From Prochilodus magdalenae (taxonomy: Eukaryota; Chordata; Actinopteri; Characiformes; Prochilodontidae), in NCBI GenBank assembly GCA_024036415.1, contig JAMWET010000159.1, positions 223,501 through 287,500 on the forward strand: a stretch of DNA of 64,000 nt, in the 5' to 3' direction. The position numbers and the translations under genes are program-made. Within the stretch, counting starts at the first letter, position 1; the number at the start of each line of letters is the position of its first letter. The notes under the pieces were generated by a model. The model saw nothing but the letters and a program-made list of their open reading frames with translations, was not told where the DNA came from and ran no database searches. Shown in pieces: positions 1 through 10,690 of this stretch.

Positions 1-31
1 GGAAAATGTACTGTATGTGTTAGGCCAGATT

Positions 32-1440
32 TACACTGCTCAAAAAAAATAATGGGAACACTTTGAAAACACATCAGATCTCAATGGGAAAACAATCCTG
101 CAGAATATACTTCCTCATATAGACTGGGTAATGTGTTAGGAACGAAAGGATGCCACATCGTTTGATAGAAAAGAAAATGATCACCCTACAGAGGGTTGAA
201 TTCAAAGACATCCTGAAAATCAAAGCGGAAAAATGATGCAGCAGGCTCGTCCATTTAACCCAAACTCAGTAGTTCGTATGGCCTCCACATGCTCCTACTG
301 AGACGACGGATGGTGTCCTGGGGGATCTCCTCCCAGATCTGGACCAGGGCATCACTGAGCTCCTGGACAGTCTGAAGTGCAACCTGGTGGCGTCAGATGG
401 ACCGAAACATAATGTCCCAGAGGTGTTCTATTGGATTTAGGTCAGGCGAACCGGTGGGTCAATGGTATCAATTCCTTCATTTTCCAAGAGCTGCCTGCAT
501 ACTCTCGCCACATGAGGCCGTTGTTGTGCACCAGGAGGAACCCAGGACCCACTGCACCAGCGTAGCATCTGACAACGGGTCCAAGGATTTCATCCTGATA
601 CCTAATAGCAGTCAGGCCATTGTCTAGCCTGTAGAGGTCTGTGCGTACTTCTAGGAATATGCCTCCCCAGACCATCACTGACCCACCACCAAACCAGTCA
701 TGCTGAATGATTTTGCAGGCGGTATAACGTTCTCCACAGCGTCTCCAAAGCCTGTCACGTCTGTCACATGTGCTCAGTTAAAACCTGCTCTCATCTGTGA
801 AAAGCACAAGGCACCTGTGGCGGATCTGGCAATTCTGGTGTTCTGTGGCAAATGCCAATTGAGCTCTACGATGCTGGCCAGTGAGCACAGGGCCCGCTAC
901 AGGACGTCAGGCCCTCAGGCCGCCCTCATGAGGCCTGTTTCTGATTGTTTGCTCAGACACATTCACAGCAGTAGGGCTCTGGCAGTGCTTATCTTGTTCC
1001 TCCTAGCACAAAGGAGCAGATACCGGTCCTGCTGAGGGGTTAAGGACCTTCTACAGCCTTGTCCAGCTCTCCTAGAGTAACTGCCTCCTGGAATCTTCAC
1101 CTTACTCTTAAGACTGTGCTGGGAGACAGCAAACCCTGTGGCAATGGCACATATTGATGTGCCATCCTTCAGTACCTCTGTAGGGTCCAGGTATCGCACC
1201 ATGGTACTAGTAGTGACGCTGACCCAAGTGCAAAACTAGTGAAAATCAGTGGGAAAAGATGAGGGGGGCGGGGAATGTCAGTAACCTCGTCCTTTTAAAC
1301 CATTCCTGTTTGGGGGGTGTCTCATTGTTGCTCCTCTACTGCACCTATTGTTAATTTCATTAACACCAAAGCAGCTGAAACTGATTAACGGCCCCCCCTA
1401 CTACTTAACTGACCAGTTAATTCGATACTGATGAAAATCA
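32..1440 (-). mobile_element. Degenerate near-full-length Tc1/mariner transposon
   Basis: This is a DNA transposon of the Tc1 superfamily in minus orientation. The left terminus reads TACACTGCTCAAAAAAAATA, the kind of end seen on a common fish Tc1 family. The minus strand then gives, in order, two helix-turn-helix blocks (about 1,202-963), the central catalytic region (about 678-442) and a C-terminal DLNPIEHLWD block (about 437-386). The right end is eroded: the expected inverted terminal repeat is not seen and the similarity stops before the TA run near 1,450. Identity as Tc1 is firm. The exact right boundary is not. Confidence 0.88.
260..1202 (-). pseudogene. Tc1 transposase pseudogene
   Basis: The intact enzyme would bind the terminal repeats and cut and paste the element. 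The first 79 codons from 1,202 read [17 protein letters not shown]..., covering helix-turn-helix 1, and then a linker with RRAGQGCRR and a second DNA-binding block with [16 protein letters not shown]. The frame is then lost. A further open stretch (678-442) carries MMVWGGI and GFLLVHNN, where the second catalytic aspartate would sit in a VHDN motif but is asparagine here. The third catalytic position lies in DLNPIEHLWDIMFRSI on a separate open segment, followed by a stop. Multiple frameshifts and the D-to-N change make it inactive. Confidence 0.85.
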
Positions 1441-1446
1441 AAGTAT

Positions 1447-1470
1447 GTAATATATATATATATATATAAT
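1447..1470. repeat. (TA)n microsatellite
   Basis: A short alternating TA run lies just beyond the decayed right end of the Tc1 copy. Tc1 elements insert at TA, so such runs are common targets. Confidence 0.9.
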
Positions 1471-1599
1471 ATTATTGGCTCCATCCCCACAACCAGTGTC
1501 TGCGCATGTCTTCCTCTTCATAGTGAATTAAGACAGTTACTACAGAGTACAATTATTCAGTTTTATTATATATATAGATTTTATTTATTTATATAGATA

Positions 1600-2150
1600 A
1601 AATTGTTGACACAAGAAAGAAAAACCAGCAGTGGTCAATAAAACAATCTGAGACTGACAAAAGTCCTTGACTTTGGAGTTACCCTCTAATTTCTTAGAAA
1701 GTTGTTCCAGGCTCTTTGGTTACCATTCATATTATCCATCTCTTCAGTTTGCCATCAATTTCCCTATTGCTGTCACATCCCAGGAGGATCCCGTAGATCT
1801 AAACCTCTAAATAATGTGTGCAGCTGAAGTGACAGGGACCTCAAGGTGCTTGAAGATGTTCTTCTAGATTTTACCTTCAACGTGTGTGTCTAGGTTCTCT
1901 CTAATCTCGTGAGACAGCTTTCTTCTCAGCTTTCTGTGGTCCATGCTTCGTGTGGTATACATCATGGTACCAAACAGAACAGTGACTACTCTCCGCCCTT
2001 TAAATGGGCAGACTGACTGATCACATGTTTATAGAAACCTGTGATGCTAATTACAGGACACACCTTAGTTTCTCTATGGTTAAATTATTTTCAGGCTTTT
2101 CTAGGGGTGCCATAATTTTTATCCAGGCCAGTTTCATTAGTTTGTTAATT
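1600..2150 (-). mobile_element. Tc1-like transposon remnant, N-terminal half only
   Basis: Reading the minus strand from about 1,945 gives MDHRKLRRKLSHEIRENL and then HLEVPVTSAAHII. The spacing resembles the first helix-turn-helix of Tc1 transposases (a start such as KELSxEIRxKI and then QLxVPxSTVxxII). Only the DNA-binding half is represented. Several in-frame stops are present and no catalytic motif follows. The plus-strand text near 2,100-2,145 (GGTGCCATAATTTTTATCC) resembles a Tc1 terminal region. A SINE abuts the right side. I assign it by motif spacing, so the lineage is less certain than for the first element. Confidence 0.6.
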
Positions 2151-2152
2151 GT

Positions 2153-2388
2153 GGGGCAGTCGTGGGCTGGGGATTAGGGAACCAGCCTTGTGACCGGAGG
2201 GTTGCCAGTTCGATTCCCTGAACTGACAGTAATGACTGAGGTGCCCTTGAGCAAGGCACCTACACCCCAACTGCTCCCTGGGTGCCGCTCTGGGTAAGTG
2301 TGCTCACTGCCCCCTAGTGTGTGTGTTCACTAGTGAGTGAGTGAGTGTGTATGTGGGTGTTTCACTTCAGGGATGGGTTAAATGCGGA
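2153..2388 (+). mobile_element. tRNA-derived SINE, family 1, copy 1 (best copy)
   Basis: A short retroposon transcribed by RNA polymerase III and moved by a LINE enzyme. The head reads GGGGCAGTCGTGGGCTGG. It is followed by a clear B-box at 2,208-2,216 (GTTCGATTC), a body with GGTGCCCTTGAGCAAGGCAC, and a GT-rich 3' part ending near GGATGGGTTAAATGCGG. The A-box is degenerate. The same body recurs at 6.28, 14.57, 21.53, 25.42 (inverted) and 52.32 kb. Confidence 0.85.
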
Positions 2389-3211
2389 TTATTGGAGAAG
2401 AGTTTGGTTGATGATTTATTGAATCATGTCTTCCAGATGATTTGATTGATGAGGCGATGGTAGAACCTCTTAACGAAAAACGTAAAACCAGAAGAGGAAC
2501 AAGGGGCGGAAAATCTTCTACGACAAAGAGAAGATTCCACCTAAGGACGTTCAGGATAAGGACCACCAGAACAACCAAGGTTCTGCAAACAGAGGAGGAG
2601 CAGAGATAAATGAGGAGGGAAGAGAAATGCCCTACTGTAGGGGAACGGTATGGGATACATGTTTAGTCTTAGTCCTAATCTCTAAACTATGGATCTTGTA
2701 GTTCTGTTCATGGTCCCTAAATTATGGGGGTTTTACTCCTAATCGTAAAACTTATACTATGGATCATTTAGTCCTTGTCAAGATCCACAAAGACCCAGTT
2801 CCAGTCAAGGTCTTTAAACTGATCATCTTTTAGTCCTTGTCAAAATCCCTAAACTTTTGACCATTTAGTCCTAGTCCTGGACCGTACATGATTAACTGTT
2901 AGGCTAATGAACTCTTTGCTCAACACAAATACAATAGAAAGGACTGGGGTGATGAACGCTGGCAGGTGATCAAACCCCGTCACAAGAAAGAACAGAGGGA
3001 CAGGAGATCCCATGCAGAGTCCTCCACACAATGGATGAGAGGACAGAAAGAGAGAAGGACAACGGATCATGGCGAGCAGAAAAACGCTGGTGGAGGAAGA
3101 GGGAGAAGGACAGCTGGTCCAAGAGTGAAAAGAACCGAATGGTGGCAGCATGACAGTCACTAGTACAACCCAAACGATGGAGAGAACCCGAGACACCAAA
3201 AAAAGAACTCA
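2389..3211. other. Unassigned DNA with a degenerate tandem phrase
   Basis: No gene is recognised. A basic-residue-rich plus-strand stretch at about 2,470-2,560 (reading KRKTRRGTRGG) is too short to assign. From 2,655 to 2,885 the phrase TTTAGTCCTTGTCAA and its variants (TAGTCCTAATC, AAACTATGGATC) recur several times, which looks like a decayed tandem repeat. Confidence 0.5.
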
Positions 3212-3213
3212 TA

Positions 3214-3249
<36 letters not shown>

Positions 3250-3530
3250 CACATGCACCCCTCCACACACACAACAACAAACACACACACACACACACAC
3301 ACACCCCACCCCACACACACACACACACACACACATGCACCCCTCCACACACAACAACAAACACATGCCCACAGACACACACACGCATCCCCCCCACAAC
3401 AAACACACACACAAATTCAAAACAACAAATCTACACACACAGACACCCATGCACACACATGCGCCTCCTCACACAAACACATACCACAACACACACACAC
3501 ACACAAATTCAAAAAACACAAATTTACACA

Positions 3531-3602
<72 letters not shown>

Positions 3603-3657
3603 AGGACACACACACACACACACACAAATTAAAAAAACAAATTTACACACACACAGA
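3212..3657. repeat. Compound (AC)n microsatellite with higher-order units
   Basis: About 450 bp of CA dinucleotides interrupted by recurring spacers. ATGCACCCCTCCACACAC followed by ACAACAACAAACAC occurs twice (about 3,246 and 3,334). An AAATTCAAAA...AAATTTACAC spacer occurs three times (about 3,412, 3,504 and 3,625). Open frames of 100-160 codons on both strands are stop-free THTH/CVCV artefacts. Confidence 0.95.
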
Positions 3658-3869
3658 AAACATCAACAACAATAAATCAACTATTTAATAATATCCTTCA
3701 GTCTCTGTATTGTGTATTATGTGTGTGTATGTAAATCTGTACAGTGCTGGAACCTGTTCTAGATTAAGTTCTGATTCCCACCGTAGTGGTGCCGCTCCTG
3801 CAGGTCAAACAGTCCAAACTGTCAATGCCAGATTCCATGTGTGGGTTAAGTGTGGGTTTCCTGACATAA

Positions 3870-4370
3870 CAGGAACCAGTGTGGCTAGGGCAACCCACAT
3901 CAGGCCTCCAGGGTAGAAGCACACAAGGCTGTGTGCTTCTACCCTCCTCCTCAGTCTCTACACAAATGACTGTCTCCATAGAATCAGGTGTAAAGATCCT
4001 GAAGTGTGCAGATAAGGCCACCATGCTGGTCCTTATAGCCCACAGTGATGAGTCTACCTACAGAGCGGAAGTGGAGCCGGTGGTCTCCTGATGCAGCAAC
4101 AATTACCTGCTACTCAACACACAACAGACACTGGAGATGGTGATCAACTTCAGACGCTATGTCCTCGTCCTGCCCCCAGTCCACATCAACGGCTCCACTG
4201 TGGACTCAAGTCTTACTCAAGTTCCTGGGCACCACCCTTTTCAAAGACTTGAAGTGGGAGAGGAACACTGTCTCCATAGCCAAGAAAGTGCAGCCAAGTA
4301 TGTTCTGCTTGAGACACCTGAAGAAATTCAGCCTGTCTTTCAATAACTCCTAACATCATGCTCACAGCTG
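3870..4370 (+). pseudogene. Non-LTR retrotransposon reverse-transcriptase fragment
   Basis: The plus strand carries a decayed reverse-transcriptase piece. At 3,879-4,091 it reads QGCVLLP, then SIESGVKILKCADKATML and HSDESTYRAEVEPVVS. The catalytic FADD tetrad is replaced by CADK, so a metal-binding aspartate is lost. After a stop and frameshifts, 4,137-4,346 continues with MVINFRRYVLVLPPVHING and then, in the neighbouring frame, a stretch with LGTTLFKDLKWERNTVSIAKK, typical of the palm and thumb of fish LINEs with a DFRR block. It is truncated at both ends. I leave the clade open (a LINE of the jockey/CR1/L2 broad group). Confidence 0.78.
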
Positions 4371-4433
4371 TAGAGACTTGGTAAATAATAGTTACAATCA
4401 TAAACAAACAAACAAACAAACAAACAGACAAAA

Positions 4434-4837
4434 ACAGCTGCACTGTGAGGGAATCATCCGACAGGAATCAAACTTGGTGGATAGCTTGAACATCATGAGA
4501 CATACAAATGTCGTTGTCACACGTCACACATCCAGAAGGCCTGGTGTCACTCCACCTCCACCCCTACCGCACCATCTGCAGGAACTGTGTGAGAACATTC
4601 AAACTGCATGGGACGGATTATCACAGGACACCATTAGGAACCTCTACCTCGAGACATCTGGCAGCCTGACACCATACTGAGAGACACTACTTCTGTATGT
4701 GTAGCCCCATAAATACCATCCATATCAGTCTAAGCATCATTTATTATTCCCGGTAACCTTTATCTTCCTTCCCTATAGCATCTCAATCCGATACATTCTT
4801 GTGGGTGCTGCTATATGTGTGATGGACGATAAGTGTA
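4434..4837 (+). mobile_element. Family A non-autonomous Tc1 element, short copy
   Basis: The left part (GCTGCACTGTGAGGGAATCA, then AAACTTGGTGGATAG) matches the 5' sub-terminal region of family A. It then jumps directly to the C-terminal coding block: RRPGVTPPPPLPHHLQELC, then TAWDGLSQDTIRNLYLETSG and a stop. The right end CATTCTTGTGGGTGCTG...GACGATAAGTGTA is the 3' inverted terminus. This copy has a larger central deletion than its siblings. It lacks all catalytic residues. Confidence 0.82.
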
Positions 4838-4959
4838 TGTATGTAGTGTATTCGTTTACACCAATGAGCCACGACACCTGTGTAATATACCACCCGCCCT
4901 CCGTCTGCTACCGAAACAGCTCATTGTTCATCATCACCAACATGTTAGCAGGAGGGCCT

Positions 4960-5345
4960 TTCATTCCGTCCTGAGGTGGAATCATCGCTGGTAAGACAAT
5001 TGCTCCAGCACTTCCTGTAGATGCTTGATAAGATAGAGATTTTGGAAGCCAGGGCGACACCTTGAAGTCGTTATCATTTTCCTCAAACCATTTCTGAATA
5101 ATGTGTGCAGACTTGGAGGGGTTTATCCTGCTGAAAGGAGCAGCTGCTATTGGGGAATATCATTGCCATGGGTGGGTGTACCAGGTCCTCCACTGGCTTG
5201 TCTGGTACTCCACTGGCTGCACACATACCTGGCCGTCCACATGATGTAAAAGGAATCGATCATGGTTTGCCTCAGTGTGAAAGAGACTGGCTTTCTTGTA
5301 GAAGCTACTTTAGAGAGGCATGCTAATGGCCAGTCATTCACACAA
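4960..5345 (-). mobile_element. Tc1-like transposase remnant, separate lineage
   Basis: The minus strand holds scattered pieces of a Tc1 catalytic domain. One reads DRFLLHHVDGQVCVQPVE near 5,260-5,210, equivalent to the segment after the first catalytic aspartate. Another reads KWFEEND near 5,090, the segment after the second. The intervening part is broken by stops and indels. The linear order fits Tc1, but no terminal repeats are visible. Moderate confidence. Confidence 0.6.
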
Positions 5346-6281
5346 AGTCCTCTTTCTCCTCCACTGGGAAATTAACATTTTCTTCTGTCCATTTTAGAGC
5401 TTCATTGATTGGTGCTTTCCCCCAAAGATTTGTGAACAAGTTTGTTTTGCGGGTGCTTAAAGTCAGGAGTATGAAAACAGCTTGCAATTCATATTCATAA
5501 CCTGAAGATATGGATCCTTTCAACAGCTGATCAAAGTGCACTGTGACGCCTTTCCATTACAAGCAATTAATGTAGCATGTCTTCATGAGCAAGGCTGTAA
5601 TGAAACCCAAATGCAAACATACAGTTCGCTTGAATCAATAACTTCAAAGAGGGAGAGAAAGAGAGAGTGAAATAAGGATACATGCTCCGGCGTCCTGCTC
5701 GAGATCAGCCCTACCTGGGTATATCAAAGTGAAGGAAACCTGTTATTGTATGCAAGGCATTTAGATGAATATGCGAGCTAGTCTATGATGTCAGACTGAC
5801 ATTTCTAGTTCACTTACTTTGCATCAGAGTTCTGGGGCAGATGAAAGGAGAGAAAGAAAAGGAGACAAATGACAGATTTTTTTGTTTATCATTTTTGTGG
5901 AATTAAGTGATTAATATGTAAGTAAAGCCCTTCAGAGAGCTGGGATTTGAATAAAGCAGATCTCTGAAACCTGCATTGCCTCTGAAAGCTCCATCACTGG
6001 ATGCTATGACTTCCCATGATTATGAATATGTTGGCTGATACCTGACGGCACCGTTTGATGGTAGTTTTTAAAAAAGCTTTGGACCTTTCAAATTCACTCG
6101 TGATGGAGAAATACATGGAGGGGAAGCCATGTATATTGTAGAACAGAATAGTCCATTCATCATTTATACCACCATCAACATTACATATGGAAGCCTGGAG
6201 ACATGTTTATGTTCACTAGTCTTTGTGAATATTTTGGATGACCTTTTGACTCCAGTTGGCCATTTTACAGAAACTCTTGTT
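5346..6281. other. Unassigned DNA
   Basis: No repeat or gene is recognised. A minus-strand open stretch (5,541-5,338, 67 codons) ends in INEALKWTEENVNFPVEEKE, which I cannot assign. A GA-rich patch lies at 5,650-5,670. Confidence 0.4.
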
Positions 6282-6432
6282 GGGGCACTCGTGGGTTAGA
6301 AGTTAGAGAACCAGTCTCGTGATTAGAAGATTGGTAGTTTGATTCCGGGAGCTAACAGAACCGGACTGAATGCCCTTGAGCACCTAACCCCCATTGCTCT
6401 CTGGGGGCCATGGGTATGGCTGCCCACTGCAG
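6282..6432 (+). mobile_element. SINE family 1, copy 2, degraded
   Basis: It starts GGGGCACTCGTGGGTTAGAAG and continues TTAGAGAACCAGTCTCGTGA, then a mutated B-box (GTTTGATTC) and TGCCCTTGAGCACC. The distal part diverges after the GGCTGCCCACTGC phrase. It matches copy 1 along its length. Confidence 0.78.
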
Positions 6433-7600
6433 CAAATCTCACTAGATTTGGATTCAGGTCACATCTACATGTTTTGCATGGCCCCTTACTGTTGCACCAT
6501 ATACCCTTTCAGTAGAAGTCCTTTATGTACAAGTCCCCCACTGCAACAGAGAAAGAATGAGAGACAGATTGCAAATGAGCAGTAAATCCAGGGGATTTAT
6601 TCCAGCCCATCAGTTAAGCCAATTTAGAGCCAATTTATACATCAAAAGTTCCAACCAAAGTTAAGCTGTCAGTCTTTTCAGGCAGTGCTAAAAGACCAGT
6701 AGAAATCTGAAAACTTGCAGGGGACAACCCCCGACAAACACACCCAGGGGTCGTCTGAACATTGTCTGATCACATCTCAATGGAAGGAATGTATCATATT
6801 GGCAGATAATCTAACTTCGCCCATAAGGGGGCACCGCAGCACTCGCCCATAAAGTCATTAAAAATTGTATTGTCTTGATGTTATGAAGTTTACAGATGAG
6901 CATGTGGTGCTGCTTGATTCAGTTCTCAGAGGTCAAAAGGTCAGTCTGAACGAAACTTCTTATACAACTTTGCTGAAAGCCCCTTGATCATTAATCATAA
7001 CATACGTTGACAAATTCTGACTCACTTTCACTGAGCTCCTGTATGCCAAAAATGCACTTATGGGTGCACTGGGCCTAATTCGGGTGCATTATGGCCTACA
7101 TCCCAAATCTATGTACAAAACTTTACCTGCATGTCCCCAAGGGTCCTAGCTCTAATAGCTTTATTGAGCTAACTTCCAAAGACAGCTCGGACCTGAAATT
7201 GCAGCTTGCATCGATGATAATGATGATGATAATTATTATTATTGTTAATATTAACCAAGAATATTCTTATTTCCACCTATTTTTTTTTTTACTTGTTCTA
7301 AGTGTTCTTAATAAGCTAATTTTTCTCACTATATTGACAGGTCATTTGGCTTGTTTTAATTAATTCAACCCTAAAATGAGGACAATTATATGCCAATCTA
7401 GTGAGAAAGCTTGCTAATATCACTTAACATATGTGGAAAGAAGTACAATAATCTTTAAATTAGCTACACAATGAGATATAAACTAGATTTAAGATGGTTT
7501 TACTTGCCAAAGATCCTATTTTCTTGCAGTAAGGAAATATGACTCTTTGTGTAAAGGCCTTAACAAGATCAATTTAACCAATTTGCTTAAGTTTGAACAC
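6433..7600. other. Unassigned AT-rich DNA
   Basis: No gene is seen. A small duplication of CGCCCATAA occurs at about 6,818 and 6,844, and a GAT/ATT microsatellite patch at 7,212-7,245. Nothing else stands out. Confidence 0.4.
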
Positions 7601-7640
7601 TACCACCACCACCACCACCACCACCACCATCATCATCATC
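7601..7640. repeat. (CAC)n/(CAT)n trinucleotide run
   Basis: About ten CAC units are followed by four CAT units. A polyhistidine open frame here is an artefact. Confidence 0.92.
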
Positions 7641-8164
7641 TAACCTCCTTATTGTCCAGGCCAACGGGAGGTACTGAAGTCTATCCCAGCTCTCATCAAG
7701 AAGGAAATAGAAAGCCTGAACTTGCTGGTCAACAGTCCTTTAAAAAACAGTGACTTAGAGATACTGTGGCATGTAAATATTTCTCTCTCAGTTTCGTTGA
7801 CATGCATTCTTTTTTAAATTGCTTTTAAGATTCTAAAAGTCTCAGACTGCACGACTCCACTGCATGTGTTCAGAATCTTCATTGGCTGTAAGTTACTTTT
7901 CTTGCCAGCTGTTGGCCACTTTGGGCACCTAACTTGTGTGTGCTGCTTTCAGCATGTTGTGAACTAGTTCTGTGCCCTGCAGTGATCTAATATTGAGTTC
8001 AAAACATTATGATAGAGGAGTATGAAGCCCCCCAGCACTGGGCTTTGTAACAGTTACTAAATCTGTGGTCCATCCAATATCTTTTTAGAGTCACTGAATT
8101 TTTTTTTTCATTCACATGATCATTGGTGGCTGTATGGTCATAGTCCAAGTTATGAGCCAGTCAA
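7641..8164. other. Unassigned DNA
   Basis: No feature recognised. A poly-T run lies at 8,100-8,108. Confidence 0.35.
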
Positions 8165-8760
8165 GCTTTCACTGCCAAAGAGCTGGAAATGAACAGCTCA
8201 CTGTGGAGAAAGAGTCACCTTGGGTGTTTAAGGTGGTAGTAACTTCAGGCTCCTGCAGATGGCGCTGCACGAGGGTGATGGGGCTATAAATACCTGTGGG
8301 GTGTGAGTGGGGGGGATCCATAGATTGGGAAGAGGTGCTACAGTGTAGGGAGTATCTCGTTCCATGTGTGGAAAATGGCTCCAGAGCAGATGTTAATGAT
8401 TGGCTAAAAGGAGGGACTGAGCATTTGGGCGTGGCCAAAGACCATAGTGTGAAGGAAGTAGCTGAATCTGCAGGTGTATGGAAGCATACGGTTATACGGG
8501 TCTAACAGCAGTGGCTAAAATCCCAGTCTACAGGGAATTCTCTTCGGAATTGTGCCAGGGAAGGCATCCACCAAATCTGGCCCAACTGACCAATTCCTTG
8601 ATGGAAGATTGTCTGAACATTGATGTGGCCTACATCCAGAAACTTGTCCAGTCCATGCCAGTCTAAATCACAGCTGTTATTGGTGCTGGTGGAGGTATTG
8701 AGTGCTATTAGGGACGTTTCAGTCACAGGTTCTTTGTCCTGTGAGCTCATTTATATATGT
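8165..8760 (+). mobile_element. Tc1-like 5' fragment (DHSVKEVAE lineage), copy 1
   Basis: The plus strand encodes KDHSVKEVAESAGVW at about 8,440-8,483, which reads as the recognition end of a Tc1 helix-turn-helix. A TATA-like GGCTATAAATACC lies upstream at 8,281. The copy at 47.6 kb aligns over about 450 bp, including GGATCCATAGATTG and AATCCCAGTCTACAGGGAATT. No catalytic domain follows, so both are 5' fragments or deletion derivatives. Assignment to Tc1 is from the motif layout only. Confidence 0.62.
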
Positions 8761-9289
8761 ATTTATTCATTGAGGGACAATGAGGATGCATCTCTGCTGC
8801 TCTTCTTGCCCTGGCTCTGCTTTAATATGCAAAAAGATGTATCTAACATAAGAGCCCCCACGCCCGCTCTCGCTGTCCAGCTCACCACTGCAGGGTTTCT
8901 CTAGGGAGGAGGCGGCGTTACGTCTCAAGTGTTTTGCAATTTGACTGAAAATGAAGGACCCTGTGCTGCACTAAACATCAGAATAACCTTTCAGTGATTG
9001 AATCACAGAGTGGACTGGACACTCTGCTTACTGGGTGACACCAGGCTTTTAGTAAAAGGCTTGTAATCTTCCTGCTGGAGCCACGAGAGATTAGTTCAAG
9101 CTGAGTCAAAACAGACATTACGTTATTTATTTTTCACCATCAGAAAAAAGCAGTGCTGCCTCTGTGTCGTTATTACAGTTCTCATATTTGTTAGGAGACA
9201 TGCTTTTAAAGAGGTCAGCAGGGACATTGTTCTCCACGGTTTGTTATCCTTACAACACTAGCAGCTTCTTTGTTGAATGCGTCTGTCTC
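8761..9289. other. Unassigned DNA
   Basis: No gene or repeat recognised. Confidence 0.35.
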
Positions 9290-9480
9290 CTTTTCTCAGT
9301 GAGGAGCTTCTTGAATCACTACATACCCTTCAGACCTCCATAGCATTGTGGTGTCTTCTCACAGTGTAAGGCTGGACAGAAACACCTGTGGAGGTTCTCA
9401 GATCAAGAGTAGAGCTTGATGCTCTCCACCCTCTCAAAGACGAAAACTTAAAGTATCGTTTGGGAGAGTTTTCGGGATCC
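9290..9480. repeat. Dispersed repeat D, copy 1
   Basis: The text CAGTGAGGAGCTTCTTG, CCTCCATAGCATTGTGGTG and CTTCTCACAGTGTAAGG aligns with 38,060-38,150 and, more weakly, with 33,500-33,580. It is a decayed interspersed repeat of unassigned class. Confidence 0.45.
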
Positions 9481-9683
9481 ACCACATCTTAACTGATGGT
9501 TACAGTCCTGTTTTCTTCAATATCAGTTTCCCTGTGCAGTGCAAGTGGATTATTGTGAATCTGTTCACTGCAGAACATCTCCTAAAAATAGACATAGCTG
9601 GACTTAATGGGCATCCTGAAATCACACCCATCGTCAAAAGAATACTTGAACCCTGAAGTAGGTGTCAGATTGCAGCGCTTTTC

Positions 9684-9945
9684 AATTAATCAATATATAA
9701 CGCTGTTTACAACCAACCTTGTCTCAAAGCAGCTTCACAGAAAACCAGTTTGTTATAAAAGAAAAACACTGAGTTAATGTACCTACATAGGGATGGGGAG
9801 GAACACCGGGTCCAAGCCCCCATTGAGCAAGCCAAAGGCAACAGTGCCGAGGAAGAACTCCCTTGAGTAAGCAAGAAACCTCGAGAGGAACCAGGCTCAA
9901 GGGCAGAACCCAACCTCCTCAGGTCGAACCCGGATGAAGGGAGAA
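9684..9945 (-). mobile_element. LINE-like 3' module, copy 1
   Basis: Read on the minus strand it gives TCGACCTGAGGAGGTTGGGT, then CTGGTTCCTCTCGAGGTTTC, then GGTTGGTTGTAAACAGCGTT near the 3' end. The same blocks occur on the plus strand at 30.94-31.22 kb. The terminal phrase (TTGTAAAAAGCGCTATACAA in the better copy) is the usual 3' tail of fish LINEs. No coding part is present. Confidence 0.7.
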
Positions 9946-10690
9946 CTAACAGATGTGATATATAAGATATAGACTAATATGGACAATATTTATTGAGCTA
10001 CACATACAGAAGTAGTGTCTGCCAGAACCATGATAGGGTGCCAACACAACAGGGCAAGCATCTCAGCATGGAGCTGTAGAGGTTCCTAATGGTGTCCTGT
10101 GATAATCAATCCCATGCAGTTTGGGTATTCTCACACTGTTCCTGCAGATGGTGCGGTAGGGGTGGAGGTGGAGTGACACCAGGCCTTCCTGATATGTGCA
10201 ACGAGACAGCAAACCGCTCATCTTGGCGCTGACTACGGTGCCTACACACGGACTCATTGGTCGTCTCCACCAAGACTAAAGCGGGACTCATCACTGAAGA
10301 TGACCCGCTGTCATTCTGAGACAATCCATGACAGTCTGGCACGACACCACAGCAGTCTTTGGTGACGGTGATGTGGTGTTAAGGACAGTCATGGTGACGG
10401 TGTGTATGTATTCCTCTGCAGCCATCTGCCAATGGTGCTGCACTAACAGGATGACTCATGGAGGACTTCACGGCTCACTGAATGTCTACAGTGGTGGCTG
10501 TTGGGTCGGTCAGGTACAGCGATAAGGCCCATCCTTGCTTAGGTCGCATGCACGGATGGCTAAGTGTGAAACCTGGATCATTCTCATGTCGTACGATATC
10601 AAACCTACCCACCAAGTTCCATTCCTGGTTGGATGATTCCTACTGGGTCCAGCTATGTGTGCATCTGTTCTGTTGACGATGTGTGTAAAT
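9946..10690 (-). mobile_element. Family A non-autonomous Tc1 element
   Basis: The order on the minus strand is as follows. The right terminus carries TACACACATCGTCAACAGAA. Next comes the AACTTGGTGGGTAGGTTTGA sub-terminal block and then a degraded second helix-turn-helix. A first-aspartate block follows (plus-strand GTCATTCTGAG at 10,310). The shared deletion junction comes next (GAAGGCCTGGTGTCACTCCA). Last is the C-terminal block DGLSQDTIRNLY. The left terminus is missing where the LINE-like module abuts. The second catalytic aspartate and the NPIE motif are absent. Confidence 0.85.
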
